Origin: Rhodanobacter sp. ANJX3
Lineage (GTDB): Bacteria; Pseudomonadota; Gammaproteobacteria; Xanthomonadales; Rhodanobacteraceae
Length of the DNA: 64,000 bases
NCBI RefSeq assembly: GCF_014200755.1
Contig: NZ_JACHCM010000006.1
Coordinates: 1-64,000 of the forward strand
Reading direction: 5' to 3'
In this document: one piece after another, positions 16,807 to 24,888 of the stretch
How positions within the stretch are numbered: the first letter of the stretch is position 1
Layout: each line of letters opens with the position of its first letter
Translations under genes and position numbers: made by a program
The notes under the pieces: model-generated
What the model saw: the letters and a program-made list of their open reading frames with translations, nothing else
Told to the model about the DNA's origin: nothing
Databases searched by the model: none

Positions 16807-17253
16807 TCAAGTTGAACGCGCGGTGTCACTCCTTCGCAAATGAAGAATCGGATAGGGACGGCCATCGCTATCGTGGGGCGATCTACCGATCTCGGTGAAA
16901 CCATGACGTTGATAGAACCGAAGCGCGTTTGGGTTCTGCTCGTTAACATCGGCTGAGACGACGGGGTGAATACTGTTCGCATGCACCAGTAGCCGGCTTC
17001 CTATGCCCCTGCGGTGCTGATCGGGGTCTATGAAAAGCGCCTCCAGGTGGGAGCCTTCCGTCAGAATAAAGCCGAGCACATTGTCCTCATGATCAACGGC
17101 TAACCAAAGCGGCGTCAGAGGCAAAAACCCCCGCACTTCTACTTCAATAGCAGATCTGTCCAATGGGGCAAGAAAACCGTGCGTAGCATCTACTGCCTTC
17201 CGCCAGATTTCGATGACCCTATCAAAGTCGTCGAGTCTGGATCTTCGGATCAT
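16807..17253 (-). CDS. yjaB: GNAT acetyltransferase, YjaB-like
   Basis: A 148-residue acetyl-CoA-dependent N-acetyltransferase. It follows E. coli YjaB along its length: IRRSR at the start, IWRKAVDATHGFL, PLWLAVD, HLEALFIDPDQHRRGIGSRLL (the acetyl-CoA-binding loop, RRGIGS), VSADVNEQNPNALRFYQRHGF and GRPYPILHL at the end. The substrate is unknown in the family. It lies between two copies of an ABM-like gene, all on the minus strand, but with gaps of 310 and 150 bp, so a shared transcript is not assured. Confidence 0.85.
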   Translation of the reverse strand: MIRRSRLDDFDRVIEIWRKAVDATHGFLAPLDRSAIEVEVRGFLPLTPLWLAVDHEDNVLGFILTEGSHLEALFIDPDQHRRGIGSRLLVHANSIHPVVSADVNEQNPNALRFYQRHGFTEIGRSPHDSDGRPYPILHLRRSDTARST

Positions 17254-17404
17254 TCGGTTGCTTCTTCCTTTTTGTTTAAAAAATCTGCCGAAAATTGGAT
17301 GTTCGTGCTTCGACAGGAGAGAGGCTTTTGAGAGAACCTCTTGATGCGCCTGCTGATGACGTGCGCGTCATCGCATCCACACCGGATTCGGCAGGATGGC
17401 AGTG

Positions 17405-17749
17405 TTATGGATGAGCCAAGTTAGAACCTTCCGCTACGACGATGTGATGCTCCACGTACTCAGGCTTTTCAACAAGAAAACGGTCATCCAGAGGGTAATA
17501 GCGAGCTCGATTGACTTCGCTACCAGCAAAGGCGCGAATGGATTCCATGGAGCGCCACCAGCTCAACGTAGTGACTTCAGTCAGCCCATCGCCACAATCA
17601 CGCAACAACATTTGGCAACCTAGGTTGCCTTTCGTGCCGAGATAGTCTTCCAAACCGGTACCCTTGATGTATCTAACGTACTCGTCTCGATCTTCCGTCC
17701 TGATTCGTGACGACCAGCGACGTAGAATCGTCGGCTCTGCTTGATCCAT
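17405..17749 (-). CDS. Antibiotic biosynthesis monooxygenase-like protein, copy 2
   Basis: A 114-residue paralogue of the gene at 16148: TILRRWSSRIRTEDRDEYVRYIKGTGLEDY and GCQMLLRDCGDGLTEVTTLSWWRSME are almost unchanged between the two. AAGGAG lies 8 bases before the ATG at 17749; the longer frame to 17794 is discarded. Differences cluster in the last third (SEVNRARYYPLDDRFLVEKPEYVEHH). A local duplication flanking the yjaB-like gene is the simplest explanation. Confidence 0.7.
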   Translation of the reverse strand: MDQAEPTILRRWSSRIRTEDRDEYVRYIKGTGLEDYLGTKGNLGCQMLLRDCGDGLTEVTTLSWWRSMESIRAFAGSEVNRARYYPLDDRFLVEKPEYVEHHIVVAEGSNLAHP

Positions 17750-18502
17750 TTTCGATCTCCTTCGCCTGCCCTGAGATGCATACGTCGTAACCAATTTCGA
17801 TAAAAGACACTGCTTCAGATCGAGCGCTTGCGGTTCACTCGGCTATCACTGACTTCAAGGTCTCAGCAATTTTTTTACACGCCCGGACGCTCGCAGCGAT
17901 ATTCGCGAGGCTACTTTACCGCTACCACAACGAATGTCAATCTAATAATTAGAGTGACTAAGAACGTCGTACGTCTGGACGCAAAGGTTTAGAGGTTTGC
18001 GAACGATTGGACATCCATCGGACGGTCGAAGCGTTGCCGTCGGCTCGGCGCAGTGTGTAGACCAGTAGTCAGAGCGGCTCAATGCAGGCGCGACGCAATA
18101 ACTCTTCCGACGCGGAGGGCTCCGCGTCGCCATTCTCATCGCTGTCGGTAACGCCTAACCAGGCCTTTAACGAATCTCAGCAATAACTCGGGCATATCGA
18201 AGCCATCGTTCGTCCGAGACGAACAGGCCGAACGATCAACTTAAAGACAAAGCCCACATCGAGTTGACGATGATGCGCAATCTTCGGATAGGAATCTCTC
18301 TCAATACTCGCCCGCGAGCGACGTGCAGAACGCGTCACGCTACCAGTCGATCATGGCCAGCTCGCCGGTTACTTTCAGCGCCATATCCACATCGATCTGC
18401 AGTAACCGACCCACAGCGGGAATTGCATGAGACTTCACGCATTCCCTTCGGATCACATGGTGTTGCGTTGCACCAATTTTTCCGCTTCGTCAAGAACTCA
18501 GC
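17750..18502. other. Long stretch without a recognisable gene
   Basis: About 750 bp. The visible frames are short, rich in Arg/Ser/Pro and look like out-of-frame noise. On the minus strand around 18330-18400 a fragment LLQIDVDMALKVTGELAMIDW ends at a stop and might be residue of a decayed gene, but I do not recognise the family. Confidence 0.5.
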
Positions 18503-18928
18503 TTACAGACCCACTATTTCCTGTCGATATTTTGCGCACACCTCACTAACTGCCTCCGGGGCATGCGGAACCGGTAGCGCTGCCATAGCGCGAAAAAATG
18601 CATCGTGGCGTGACGGCGCAGAGACCAGGAGTAACCGCGCGACATCTCCCTTTCGGTTGACAAAACCATGAACATCTCCGCGTGCAACGGTAACTCTGTC
18701 ACCTGGACGCAGCGTACGGGTAGCACGCATCAGAGTGAAATCTAATTCGCCATCAATCAGAGTAAATATCTTTTCTTCATCAAGTGACTTATGGAGGGGC
18801 GCACCGCCGTTTTGATGGATGGAGATGTCCATGACCGTGACGGGACTAGCCTGCCCTCCACTAATCAAATGAGCAATCATGTTGGAGAAACTTACAGTTT
18901 CCGCACGCAGGCAAAATTCAGATTGCAT
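18503..18928 (-). CDS. Cupin-domain protein
   Basis: A 141-residue single-domain cupin. Motif 1 is GGAPLHKSLDEEKIFTLIDGELDF, with only one of the two usual His (H-K-S) and the Glu kept; motif 2 is GDRVTVARGDVHGFVN with its His. One metal ligand may therefore be missing, so it could be a binding or signalling cupin rather than an oxygenase. It is divergent from the LysR gene at 19049 and is its likely target. Confidence 0.8.
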   Translation of the reverse strand: MQSEFCLRAETVSFSNMIAHLISGGQASPVTVMDISIHQNGGAPLHKSLDEEKIFTLIDGELDFTLMRATRTLRPGDRVTVARGDVHGFVNRKGDVARLLLVSAPSRHDAFFRAMAALPVPHAPEAVSEVCAKYRQEIVGL

Positions 18929-19021
18929 GATCGATAGAGCTCCGCGTTGTTCTGGTCCTTAATTGAACCCAGGAGCAACTATCTTCGCCGCGTCGCGATT
19001 GATAGAAAAGACCATTAAAAT

Positions 19022-19036
19022 TGGCAGGACTTGCCA
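19022..19036. promoter_or_regulatory. Small inverted repeat before the LysR start
   Basis: TGGCA-GGACT-TGCCA lies 12 bases before the ATG at 19049. It could be part of the autoregulatory site of the LysR protein. Arms of 5 bp occur by chance fairly often. Confidence 0.25.
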
Positions 19037-19048
19037 GTGGAACAGACA

Positions 19049-19963
19049 ATGGATCTTAACTGCTGTTTGGCCTTCGTCGCGGTTGTCGAGTGCGAGTCTT
19101 TTTCCGGGGCCGCACGCAAGCTGCAGATCCCTCGGTCTACGGTCGGCGCACGCGTCGCCGCCCTCGAGACGCGGCTGGGAACACGCCTGCTGCGGCGCAC
19201 GACTCGTCAGATATCGTTGACGGATGATGGAAGAAGCTATTTCGAAGAGGTTGCACCTGCTATTCGCGCTCTCAGCGAGGCAGAAGAAAGGGCAGTGCAT
19301 TCAGGAAATACCCTGACTGGATCAATACGCATCAGCGTGCCGCTCGACTTTCCATTCGCGGTCTTGAGCCATGCAATCACGTCTTTCCGGGAGTTACACC
19401 CGGGCTTACAGTTCGATGTGCTCGTTGACGACAACGTGAGTGATTTCATCGCCGACAATATCGATCTTGCCATACGCGGCAGGCATCCAGGCAACGATAA
19501 TTATGTAGCACGGAAAATCGCGATTCTTCGATTTGGAATATTCGCGAGCCCCGCCTTCATGCGTCGGAGTGAGGAGGCGGTCCATGACGATGCGGGATTT
19601 GATTCCCGCTTGGCGTTTGATCGTCATTTCAATGCGTCCGTACTCTCGCATTCCGCCTCCTCACCATTTTCAAGGCGCATTCCCAGTGTCACTGCAAACT
19701 GCTTTGCTCTGCTAAAACAGCTGGCAATTGATGGTGCTGGGGCCGCTCTCTTGCCGGTTCACATGTGCGATGGGGAGATACAACAGGGGCGACTGATCAA
19801 AATTGATACGGATCAGCGTCTTTCGGCAGAAACTGGATTGTTTATTGTGTATCCGTCGCGGAAAGACCTCAGCTCCAAGGTGAGGAAGTTTTCGGATTAT
19901 CTTGTCAGCTTACTGGAGACCAGCGGCTTGGACCGGACAACTAACCAACTTGCAGAGGAGTGA
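19049..19963 (+). CDS. LysR-family transcriptional regulator
   Basis: A 304-residue regulator of the CrgA/DmlR-like subgroup. HTH at about 5-60 (FVAVVECESFSGAARKLQIPRSTVGARVAALETRLGTRLLRRTTR), then an effector domain with GSIRISVPLDFPFAVLSHAI and DLAIRGRHPGNDNYVARKI. ATG at 19049 is chosen; the frame opens 18 bases earlier at a TTG. Divergent from the cupin gene. Confidence 0.9.
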   Translation: MDLNCCLAFVAVVECESFSGAARKLQIPRSTVGARVAALETRLGTRLLRRTTRQISLTDDGRSYFEEVAPAIRALSEAEERAVHSGNTLTGSIRISVPLDFPFAVLSHAITSFRELHPGLQFDVLVDDNVSDFIADNIDLAIRGRHPGNDNYVARKIAILRFGIFASPAFMRRSEEAVHDDAGFDSRLAFDRHFNASVLSHSASSPFSRRIPSVTANCFALLKQLAIDGAGAALLPVHMCDGEIQQGRLIKIDTDQRLSAETGLFIVYPSRKDLSSKVRKFSDYLVSLLETSGLDRTTNQLAEE

Positions 19964-20345
19964 GGAGCTGTTCTGCTCGCGGTATGCACTGCAGCATCAC
20001 GCGACTAGATCTGGCGCACCGCTACACGTTCGAGCAGGCGATGCGCCCGCAAGTTGCTCACGACACGTACATTCCGCAGTCGTGCGTCGAGCCCAATGCC
20101 ATCGCGAGGCACTCAACCAGAACGTATAGAGTTTTCGCGTGCAGCGCATCGCCTTATCCGACCCACGCGTTACGGTGGCCAATGGCTAATGCATTACTGC
20201 GCACTGACTCATCTGTGCTCGATATCGCACATAAGCGCCAACTGCAGGTGCTGCTCCGACCCATTTCCGCCATTCGCGAGCGTCTTTAATTGGATAGCGA
20301 GCTATCACGCTGGACTCGATCGAAGGGTTAAACCAGTTCCTACAA
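19964..20345. other. Intergenic stretch, nothing recognised
   Basis: About 380 bp between the convergent LysR and DUF1203 genes. A plus-strand frame (20054-20359) is open, but its translation has no family character and no ribosome site. Confidence 0.5.
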
Positions 20346-20828
20346 CTACGCTCGGTTGACTTTACAGAAAAAGCAGCCCCGCTTTGCATTGTGAAGGTGT
20401 ATGTACGCTACGAGCTTGTCGCCGAGCAGTCGTCCGATCTCGGCACGTACATCGATCCCTTCGCAAACTGATGCGTCGATAATCATGTGCGCGGCATCAT
20501 AAGCGCGTACTGATAGGAGTCGGGTCGTGACATATTCTGTCAGCTCGCCGATGTCCAACATGCGTTGTTTGACTCCACGTCGCACAAAGATTGGGCCCGA
20601 CGCGTGGTAAGGCGAGATGACAGGTTGGTGAACAAATGGCAGCAGTAACAATTCATCTCCTTCTTTGGCGTCCTGAAGGCTTACGCGGCAAGGGAAACCT
20701 GGGTTTCTAGTGGCAACGTGGCGTTCCGCACCGATATGAGAAAGCTGTTCGTCTGATAGCTCAAAAAGCGGCTCGAACGGAGTGTGGTCGATGCCGATCA
20801 ATTGGAAGGAGTGCACGGTATTTCTCAC
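20346..20828 (-). CDS. DUF1203-family protein
   Basis: A 160-residue protein with the family pattern FQLIGIDHTPFEPLFELSDEQL, then GFPCRVSLQDAKEGDELLLLPF and HASGPIFVRR. The C-terminus GCFFCKVNRA is also typical. DUF1203 proteins are about 150 residues, cytoplasmic and of unknown function. The start is the ATG at 20828. Its neighbour, a GNAT gene, lies 150 bp upstream on the same strand. Confidence 0.85.
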   Translation of the reverse strand: MRNTVHSFQLIGIDHTPFEPLFELSDEQLSHIGAERHVATRNPGFPCRVSLQDAKEGDELLLLPFVHQPVISPYHASGPIFVRRGVKQRMLDIGELTEYVTTRLLSVRAYDAAHMIIDASVCEGIDVRAEIGRLLGDKLVAYIHLHNAKRGCFFCKVNRA

Positions 20829-20981
20829 AGTCGTTAAGGTCGACGCATGTTGCCGCGCATTCGAATAGAATGCTCGCCGTTTTCGGACATGGAATTACGA
20901 TTTGCGGTACGTGTTTGCCGCTGTCGACCGGCCGCCGCTCATGAAATCGACATACACGACTCTAAACTCGTTCGGCGGCGA

Positions 20982-21440
20982 TCAGATCGGGATGACCTTC
21001 GACATTTCCGTCGTACCACTCCACCCTAGCTCCGCATACAAGCCACGACCCATTTCTGTTGCATGCAGAATGGCAAACTGAATCCCGCGCTTTCCAAATT
21101 CGGCGTCCGCCAGCTGCATCAGCTCGCGGGCCAATCCCCGACTCCTGTATCCAGGTTCAACATAAACATTGAGGACATAGCCGCGTTTACTCGTCGTGGG
21201 GTGCGAGGGATGCGGAGGCCAGTCAATAAGCATCAGACCGATACCGGCAACTGGCTGACCCTTATCGCAAACAACAAAGCCAAAATATGAGTGATCAATA
21301 AGACGCGGCCGCAGCCAGTCCCGGAAATGCCGAGTCATAGTCTGCAGAACGTCCCCCGTACGACCAGCGTCGCGAAACATTTCTTCACGATGCCGACAGA
21401 CAAGTTCAATATCGTTTTCCGAAAGCTCACGGATTTCCAT
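20982..21440 (-). CDS. GNAT-family acetyltransferase
   Basis: A 152-residue acetyltransferase. MEIRELSENDIELVCRHREEMF opens the fold, GYVLNVYVEPGYRSRGLARELMQLA holds the acetyl-CoA pyrophosphate loop (YRSRGLA), and ATEMGRGLYAELGW ends it. Substrate unknown. Not obviously linked to its neighbours. Confidence 0.85.
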   Translation of the reverse strand: MEIRELSENDIELVCRHREEMFRDAGRTGDVLQTMTRHFRDWLRPRLIDHSYFGFVVCDKGQPVAGIGLMLIDWPPHPSHPTTSKRGYVLNVYVEPGYRSRGLARELMQLADAEFGKRGIQFAILHATEMGRGLYAELGWSGTTEMSKVIPI

Positions 21441-21832
21441 TCAATGCCCCTTTTTATTCGCCCATAGGCGCCTACCAGTGTCGGGCTAACGTATTGCCAT
21501 CGCAGACGCATCCGCGGCGATTATCGTCGTACTGGCCCGGTTCCCGACCTGTCTTGCGCGCCAATTGTCCGCGATCTAGGCGGCTGCACCGAACGTCTCA
21601 AAATGGCCGCTTCCAGCCGGCGACCTCCCCGCTGGACGTCGACGGTCCGATCATGGTGGATGGTTTTTGTTGACCAGCTAAATCGGCGTGCACGCTTGCA
21701 AGCTAAAATTTCTAGCTATCTATAGCGTTGGTGCATCGCGCTCTGCGACTGCCGAGTATTTCAAATATCGCTCACAAATAGTGAAGCCGAATGGTCGCGA
21801 CAAGTGCAGAGGTCACGGCGCATCAAGATTTA
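21441..21832. other. Intergenic stretch, nothing recognised
   Basis: About 390 bp between the acetyltransferase start and the end of the hexapeptide gene. No gene, tRNA or clear terminator was seen. Confidence 0.5.
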
Positions 21833-22447
21833 CTATTCGGTGCCGGCAAGGGACTTACCTTCTGTCTTGTGAATTCCTAGCCGTGCAGACAGATCTTCGG
21901 TGATGGCACGCATAATGTCCGGAGTGTCACGGTCTATTCCATATACGAAACCCGGAAAGTCGAGCGGCTTTTGCAGGGCCCAAATCGCTTCGTGCTGGTC
22001 TGGGGAAAATATTTGGGCGGGCGACCCCACTGCAACCCAGCCAATGGGAACGGTGGATCCGGCTGCCAGATGGCTGCGCAAATGCACCGTGCCATTGATT
22101 CTGATTTCAGACCCCTGCCCTATGAAAGCGCCATGAAAAACGGCGGCGCCTGTTGCGATAAAAACTTCGCTACCAATTTCCGCGCCGACGACATGACTGT
22201 TGGGTCCGATCATGCAGTGATTTCCAATCGTGCAGCTATGACGGCCGGTGGCGCGAACGACGGCGTTCTCTAAAATAATGCAGTGATGACCAATCCGCAG
22301 CGATCCACCGCTTTCTGCGACTAGTCGAGCACCATGCATAACTCGGCTGCCCGGACCGATCGTTACGTCTCCGCAGACGGTGGCATCAGGTGCAATCCAT
22401 GCGTCGGGATCGATGGAAGGCGAACGCTCCTCGTATGACGTTACCAT
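21833..22447 (-). CDS. Left-handed beta-helix (hexapeptide repeat) protein, gamma-carbonic anhydrase/acyltransferase-like
   Basis: A 204-residue protein built from hexapeptide turns: DAWIAPDATVCGDVTIGPGSRVMHGARL, then GHHCIILENAVVRA, IGNHCMIGPNSHVVGAEIGSEVFIATGAAV and so on. The order (IDPDAWIAPDATVxGDVxIG) is that of YrdA/CaiE/PaaY-type proteins, either gamma-class carbonic anhydrases or thioesterase/acyltransferases. The ATG at 22447 is 12 bp after the MarR stop at 22459, so the two form an operon; frames running further upstream overlap marR and are discarded. Substrate unknown. Confidence 0.85.
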   Translation of the reverse strand: MVTSYEERSPSIDPDAWIAPDATVCGDVTIGPGSRVMHGARLVAESGGSLRIGHHCIILENAVVRATGRHSCTIGNHCMIGPNSHVVGAEIGSEVFIATGAAVFHGAFIGQGSEIRINGTVHLRSHLAAGSTVPIGWVAVGSPAQIFSPDQHEAIWALQKPLDFPGFVYGIDRDTPDIMRAITEDLSARLGIHKTEGKSLAGTE

Positions 22448-22458
22448 TTTTCCATTTC

Positions 22459-22962
22459 CTATTTTTCGATTTCCGCCGCTCGCCCGCCAACCGGGCAGTG
22501 ATCGTTTGCACAAAGATCATGTTCGCAGAGGCGGCACATGCTGCGAGCGTGGGCGCGCGAGGTGGTCGCTGCGGCCAAGATCCGATCAAGCTTCTCTTCG
22601 AATTCTTCACGCTCGCCCGACGTGAGCACCGAAAGCAGCTCATCGAGAGCCGCCATCCGCCTTGCCTGTAGCCGCTTCGCTCTCGCATGTCCCGCCTTGG
22701 TTAGAGAAAGCGGAGTTATTCGACCAGCTGGTACGCCGCGCGTGATAAGTCCTTGCCGCTCGAGGCCGTCAATCAAGCGCACCGCAGTCGGCTGACTAAT
22801 GCCGACTACGTCGGCAAGCCCAGTGGTGGTCAATGCTGATTTGAAATGCAACATGGACAGCACCGCTGCAGCACTCGGAGACAAGCTCTCCAATGCGAGT
22901 TCTGTTCGATCGTGAATTTCTGCGCCGAGCGCGCCAAGTTTGTTAGCAACCAACATATGCAT
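22459..22962 (-). CDS. MarR-family regulator with a cysteine-rich C-terminal tail
   Basis: A 167-residue regulator. Winged helix at about 50-105 (TTGLADVVGISQPTAVRLIDGLERQGLI, PLSLTKAGHARAKRL). The C-terminal tail MCRLCEHDLCANDHCPVG has four cysteines and a His, outside the normal MarR fold, and could bind metal or sense redox state (inference). Start is the ATG at 22962 or at 22956; both lie inside a perfect palindrome (22957-22973), so the protein probably blocks its own translation start region. It precedes the hexapeptide gene by 12 bp. Confidence 0.88.
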   Translation of the reverse strand: MHMLVANKLGALGAEIHDRTELALESLSPSAAAVLSMLHFKSALTTTGLADVVGISQPTAVRLIDGLERQGLITRGVPAGRITPLSLTKAGHARAKRLQARRMAALDELLSVLTSGEREEFEEKLDRILAAATTSRAHARSMCRLCEHDLCANDHCPVGGRAAEIEK

Positions 22963-22973
22963 AGGCTATGCAT
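22957..22973. promoter_or_regulatory. Perfect palindrome over the marR start codon
   Basis: ATGCATAG-G-CTATGCAT is an 8-bp perfect inverted repeat around one base. Size and position fit a MarR operator used for autoregulation of the marR-hexapeptide operon. Confidence 0.6.
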
Positions 22974-23304
22974 TATTGATCATGCTGTAAATGGGTTCTG
23001 CCACTGGCTTGAATTTCTTGGCCAAAAATTAGGAGATTTCACACTGGGGAGCGAAATCTCCTATGTCGGATCAACCGACTAAATTTGTATCTGGCGGGCA
23101 GCAGTGGCAGTGCGCAGAGCCGTAGTTATGCCTCGCACAGACAAGTGAATTACCCATTGGACTAATCACTTGTTTGTAACTTGATTGCCTGCAAAAGCTG
23201 TAGACCTACTTCGTAAACAGCTCTTCCCGCGACGAGCACATCCGCCATGGTGATGATGAATCAATACGAGTGGCTCGCCGCTCCCAGAGCCCGCTGTGGG
23301 CGCC
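22974..23304. other. Intergenic stretch with one hairpin
   Basis: About 330 bp upstream of the MarR gene and downstream of the AhpD-like gene. Apart from the inverted repeat at 23031-23062 nothing was recognised. Confidence 0.5.
23031..23062. repeat. 10-bp perfect inverted repeat
   Basis: AGGAGATTTC (23031-23040) pairs with GAAATCTCCT (23053-23062) across a 12-base loop. No T-run follows on either strand, so it may be an operator, an RNA structure or a Rho-independent-like element without a tail. Confidence 0.6.
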
Positions 23305-23736
23305 TCACTGACGCATGCCAATGGCTAGGCGGTTGAATGCGCTCATAAGCGCGATAGCAAAGCTGAGGTCGGCCATTTCCGTATCACTGAAATGGGCCTT
23401 GACTGCATCAAAATCTTTGTCGGGTGCATGGGTTTGAGCCACGTTTACTAACGATTCCGTCCACTCTAGTGCCGCGCGCTCACGCTCGTCGAAGTGCGAG
23501 CTCGCGTGCCAGCCCGCTAGAGCATCCAGCTTGGCATCCGGTACTCCCGCCGCACGAAGAGACTTCGTATGCATTTCTAGGCAATAGGCACAGCCATTGA
23601 TCTGCGAAATTCGCAGATAGACGAGCTCAACCAGCGTTTTGCCAAGACTACTTTTATTCAAGGCTTTTTTGGTGGCGCTTAACCCTTGATAGGCTTCTGG
23701 AGAAAGGGTTTGATAGGACAAACGGGGGTTGCTCAT
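23305..23736 (-). CDS. Carboxymuconolactone decarboxylase/AhpD-family protein
   Basis: A 143-residue all-helical protein with the redox motif INGCAYCLEMHTK (CxxC followed by His), as in alkylhydroperoxidase AhpD-like enzymes. LVELVYLRISQ precedes it and HFDERERAALEWTESL follows, both usual in the family. CGGAG lies 9 bases before the ATG at 23736. That ATG overlaps the TGA of the azoreductase gene (ATGA), showing translational coupling. Probably reduces peroxides or aids detoxification together with azoR. Confidence 0.9.
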   Translation of the reverse strand: MSNPRLSYQTLSPEAYQGLSATKKALNKSSLGKTLVELVYLRISQINGCAYCLEMHTKSLRAAGVPDAKLDALAGWHASSHFDERERAALEWTESLVNVAQTHAPDKDFDAVKAHFSDTEMADLSFAIALMSAFNRLAIGMRQ

Positions 23737-24347
23737 GGTGGGGCTCCGGTAGAAAAGGAAGTGAAAAACAGCGAGTGCAGTGCGTTGCATGCTTGCGCTA
23801 ATGCTTCGGCCGTTGGGGATGACCCCGGCAGGTATACGAACTGCACGTTGTGGATGCCTATGACCGAGAGGACATGGCGAAGATAAGGCGTCAAGAAGTC
23901 GGGCTGCGTAGAGCCTTCACCGGCACACTGACTGCCCGATCGCAGAAGAACCAGGGCCGGACGATCACGCAGCAGCCCAACCTTGCCGTCCTGGCCGACC
24001 GTGAAGCTGCGGCCCCTGCGCAATACCAGATCGATCCAGAGCTTCAGCGTCGCAGGTACGGTGAAGTTGTGCAGCGGAGTGCAGATAAGCAATCCATCGC
24101 TAGATTCCAGCTCGCTAATCAAGCTTTCGGATAGTGCAAAGGCCGGATCATCAGGCTGGGCCGATGCGGTGATGGCCCGGGCGTAACGCGCCGAAGGCAT
24201 CGCGAGCGGGTCCAATGCCAAATTACGGGTTATGACCCGCACGCCATGATGCTGAGATTCGAGAGGGGCGAGTGCTCTCAGCACCAGCCCCGCGCTCAAC
24301 GAATCCTGGGCGTGGGGGCTGCATTCCAGAAAGAGAATACGCTTCAT
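23733..24347 (-). CDS. azoR: FMN-dependent NADH-azoreductase (AzoR family)
   Basis: A 204-residue flavodoxin-like quinone/azo reductase. MKRILFLECSPHAQDSLSAG is the FMN phosphate loop, and CTPLHNFTVPATLKLWIDLVLRRGRSFT is the family signature around the flavin. It reduces quinones and azo dyes with NADH in the cytoplasm. The frame is open upstream to 24491, but that part overlaps the acetyltransferase gene, so the ATG at 24347 is chosen. It lies 16 bp after the acetyltransferase stop and overlaps the AhpD-like start. Confidence 0.9.
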   Translation of the reverse strand: MKRILFLECSPHAQDSLSAGLVLRALAPLESQHHGVRVITRNLALDPLAMPSARYARAITASAQPDDPAFALSESLISELESSDGLLICTPLHNFTVPATLKLWIDLVLRRGRSFTVGQDGKVGLLRDRPALVLLRSGSQCAGEGSTQPDFLTPYLRHVLSVIGIHNVQFVYLPGSSPTAEALAQACNALHSLFFTSFSTGAPP

Positions 24348-24363
24348 TGTTCGCCCGCACTTC

Positions 24364-24798
24364 TCAGAGCTTTTGGCTGAAATGCAGCCCTTTGGACAGC
24401 AGTCCTTGGCGGAAATAGAAACGTTGCGCCAACGCGTTGCCCAGAGCCGTGTCGAGAACCAGGTGCGCGCAGCTCTGCAGCGTTGCTTCATTGCGCAGTG
24501 CCTCGATCAACTTGCCACCAACGCCATGGCGTTGTGCATTCGCGGCTGTCACCAAGTCGTCGACATAAAGGAACTTCCCGTACAGCAAGTTTTCCTGAAC
24601 GCGATACCCCGCCAGGCCCATCAGATGGCCGTCTTGCCATGCAACAAGGAGCCGATAACCCTGCTGTGACTGACGGCGCACTTGCTGTACGAATGCATCG
24701 GCATCAGTGAGATGAGGTCGCAACTCGCGCATGACGTTGAAGCAGGTCAAGTAATCCTGCGAGGAGTCGTCGATATGACTTAGTCGGAGGGTATTCAT
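24364..24798 (-). CDS. GNAT-family acetyltransferase
   Basis: A 144-residue acetyltransferase with LLVAWQDGHLMGLAGYRV, then LYVDDLVTAANAQRHGVGGKLIEAL (acetyl-CoA loop QRHGVGG) and LDTALGNALAQRFYFRQGL. First gene of a three-gene operon with azoR and the AhpD-like gene. It is divergent from a MocR regulator, with a long inverted repeat in the shared promoter, so its expression is probably set by that regulator. Substrate unknown. Confidence 0.88.
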   Translation of the reverse strand: MNTLRLSHIDDSSQDYLTCFNVMRELRPHLTDADAFVQQVRRQSQQGYRLLVAWQDGHLMGLAGYRVQENLLYGKFLYVDDLVTAANAQRHGVGGKLIEALRNEATLQSCAHLVLDTALGNALAQRFYFRQGLLSKGLHFSQKL

Positions 24799-24839
24799 GT
24801 CGTTTTTCTATTGATGGAGCCGGTACTTTAGAAAAGACT

Positions 24840-24883
24840 TGTCCTAGCATATAGGTCCAAGAAATGACTATATGACTAGGACA
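24840..24883. promoter_or_regulatory. MocR operator candidate in divergent promoter
   Basis: TGTCCTAGCATATAG (24840-24854) and CTATATGACTAGGACA (24868-24883) are an inverted repeat that is perfect except for one extra base in the right arm. It occupies the 90-bp divergent promoter and ends 5 bases before the MocR start codon, so it overlaps the ribosome-binding region of that gene. Confidence 0.7.
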
Positions 24884-24888
24884 TTTGG

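Noticed and set aside
18264..18671. Plus-strand 135-codon frame
   Set aside because: Second half is antisense to the cupin gene and the rest is Arg/Ser-rich noise.
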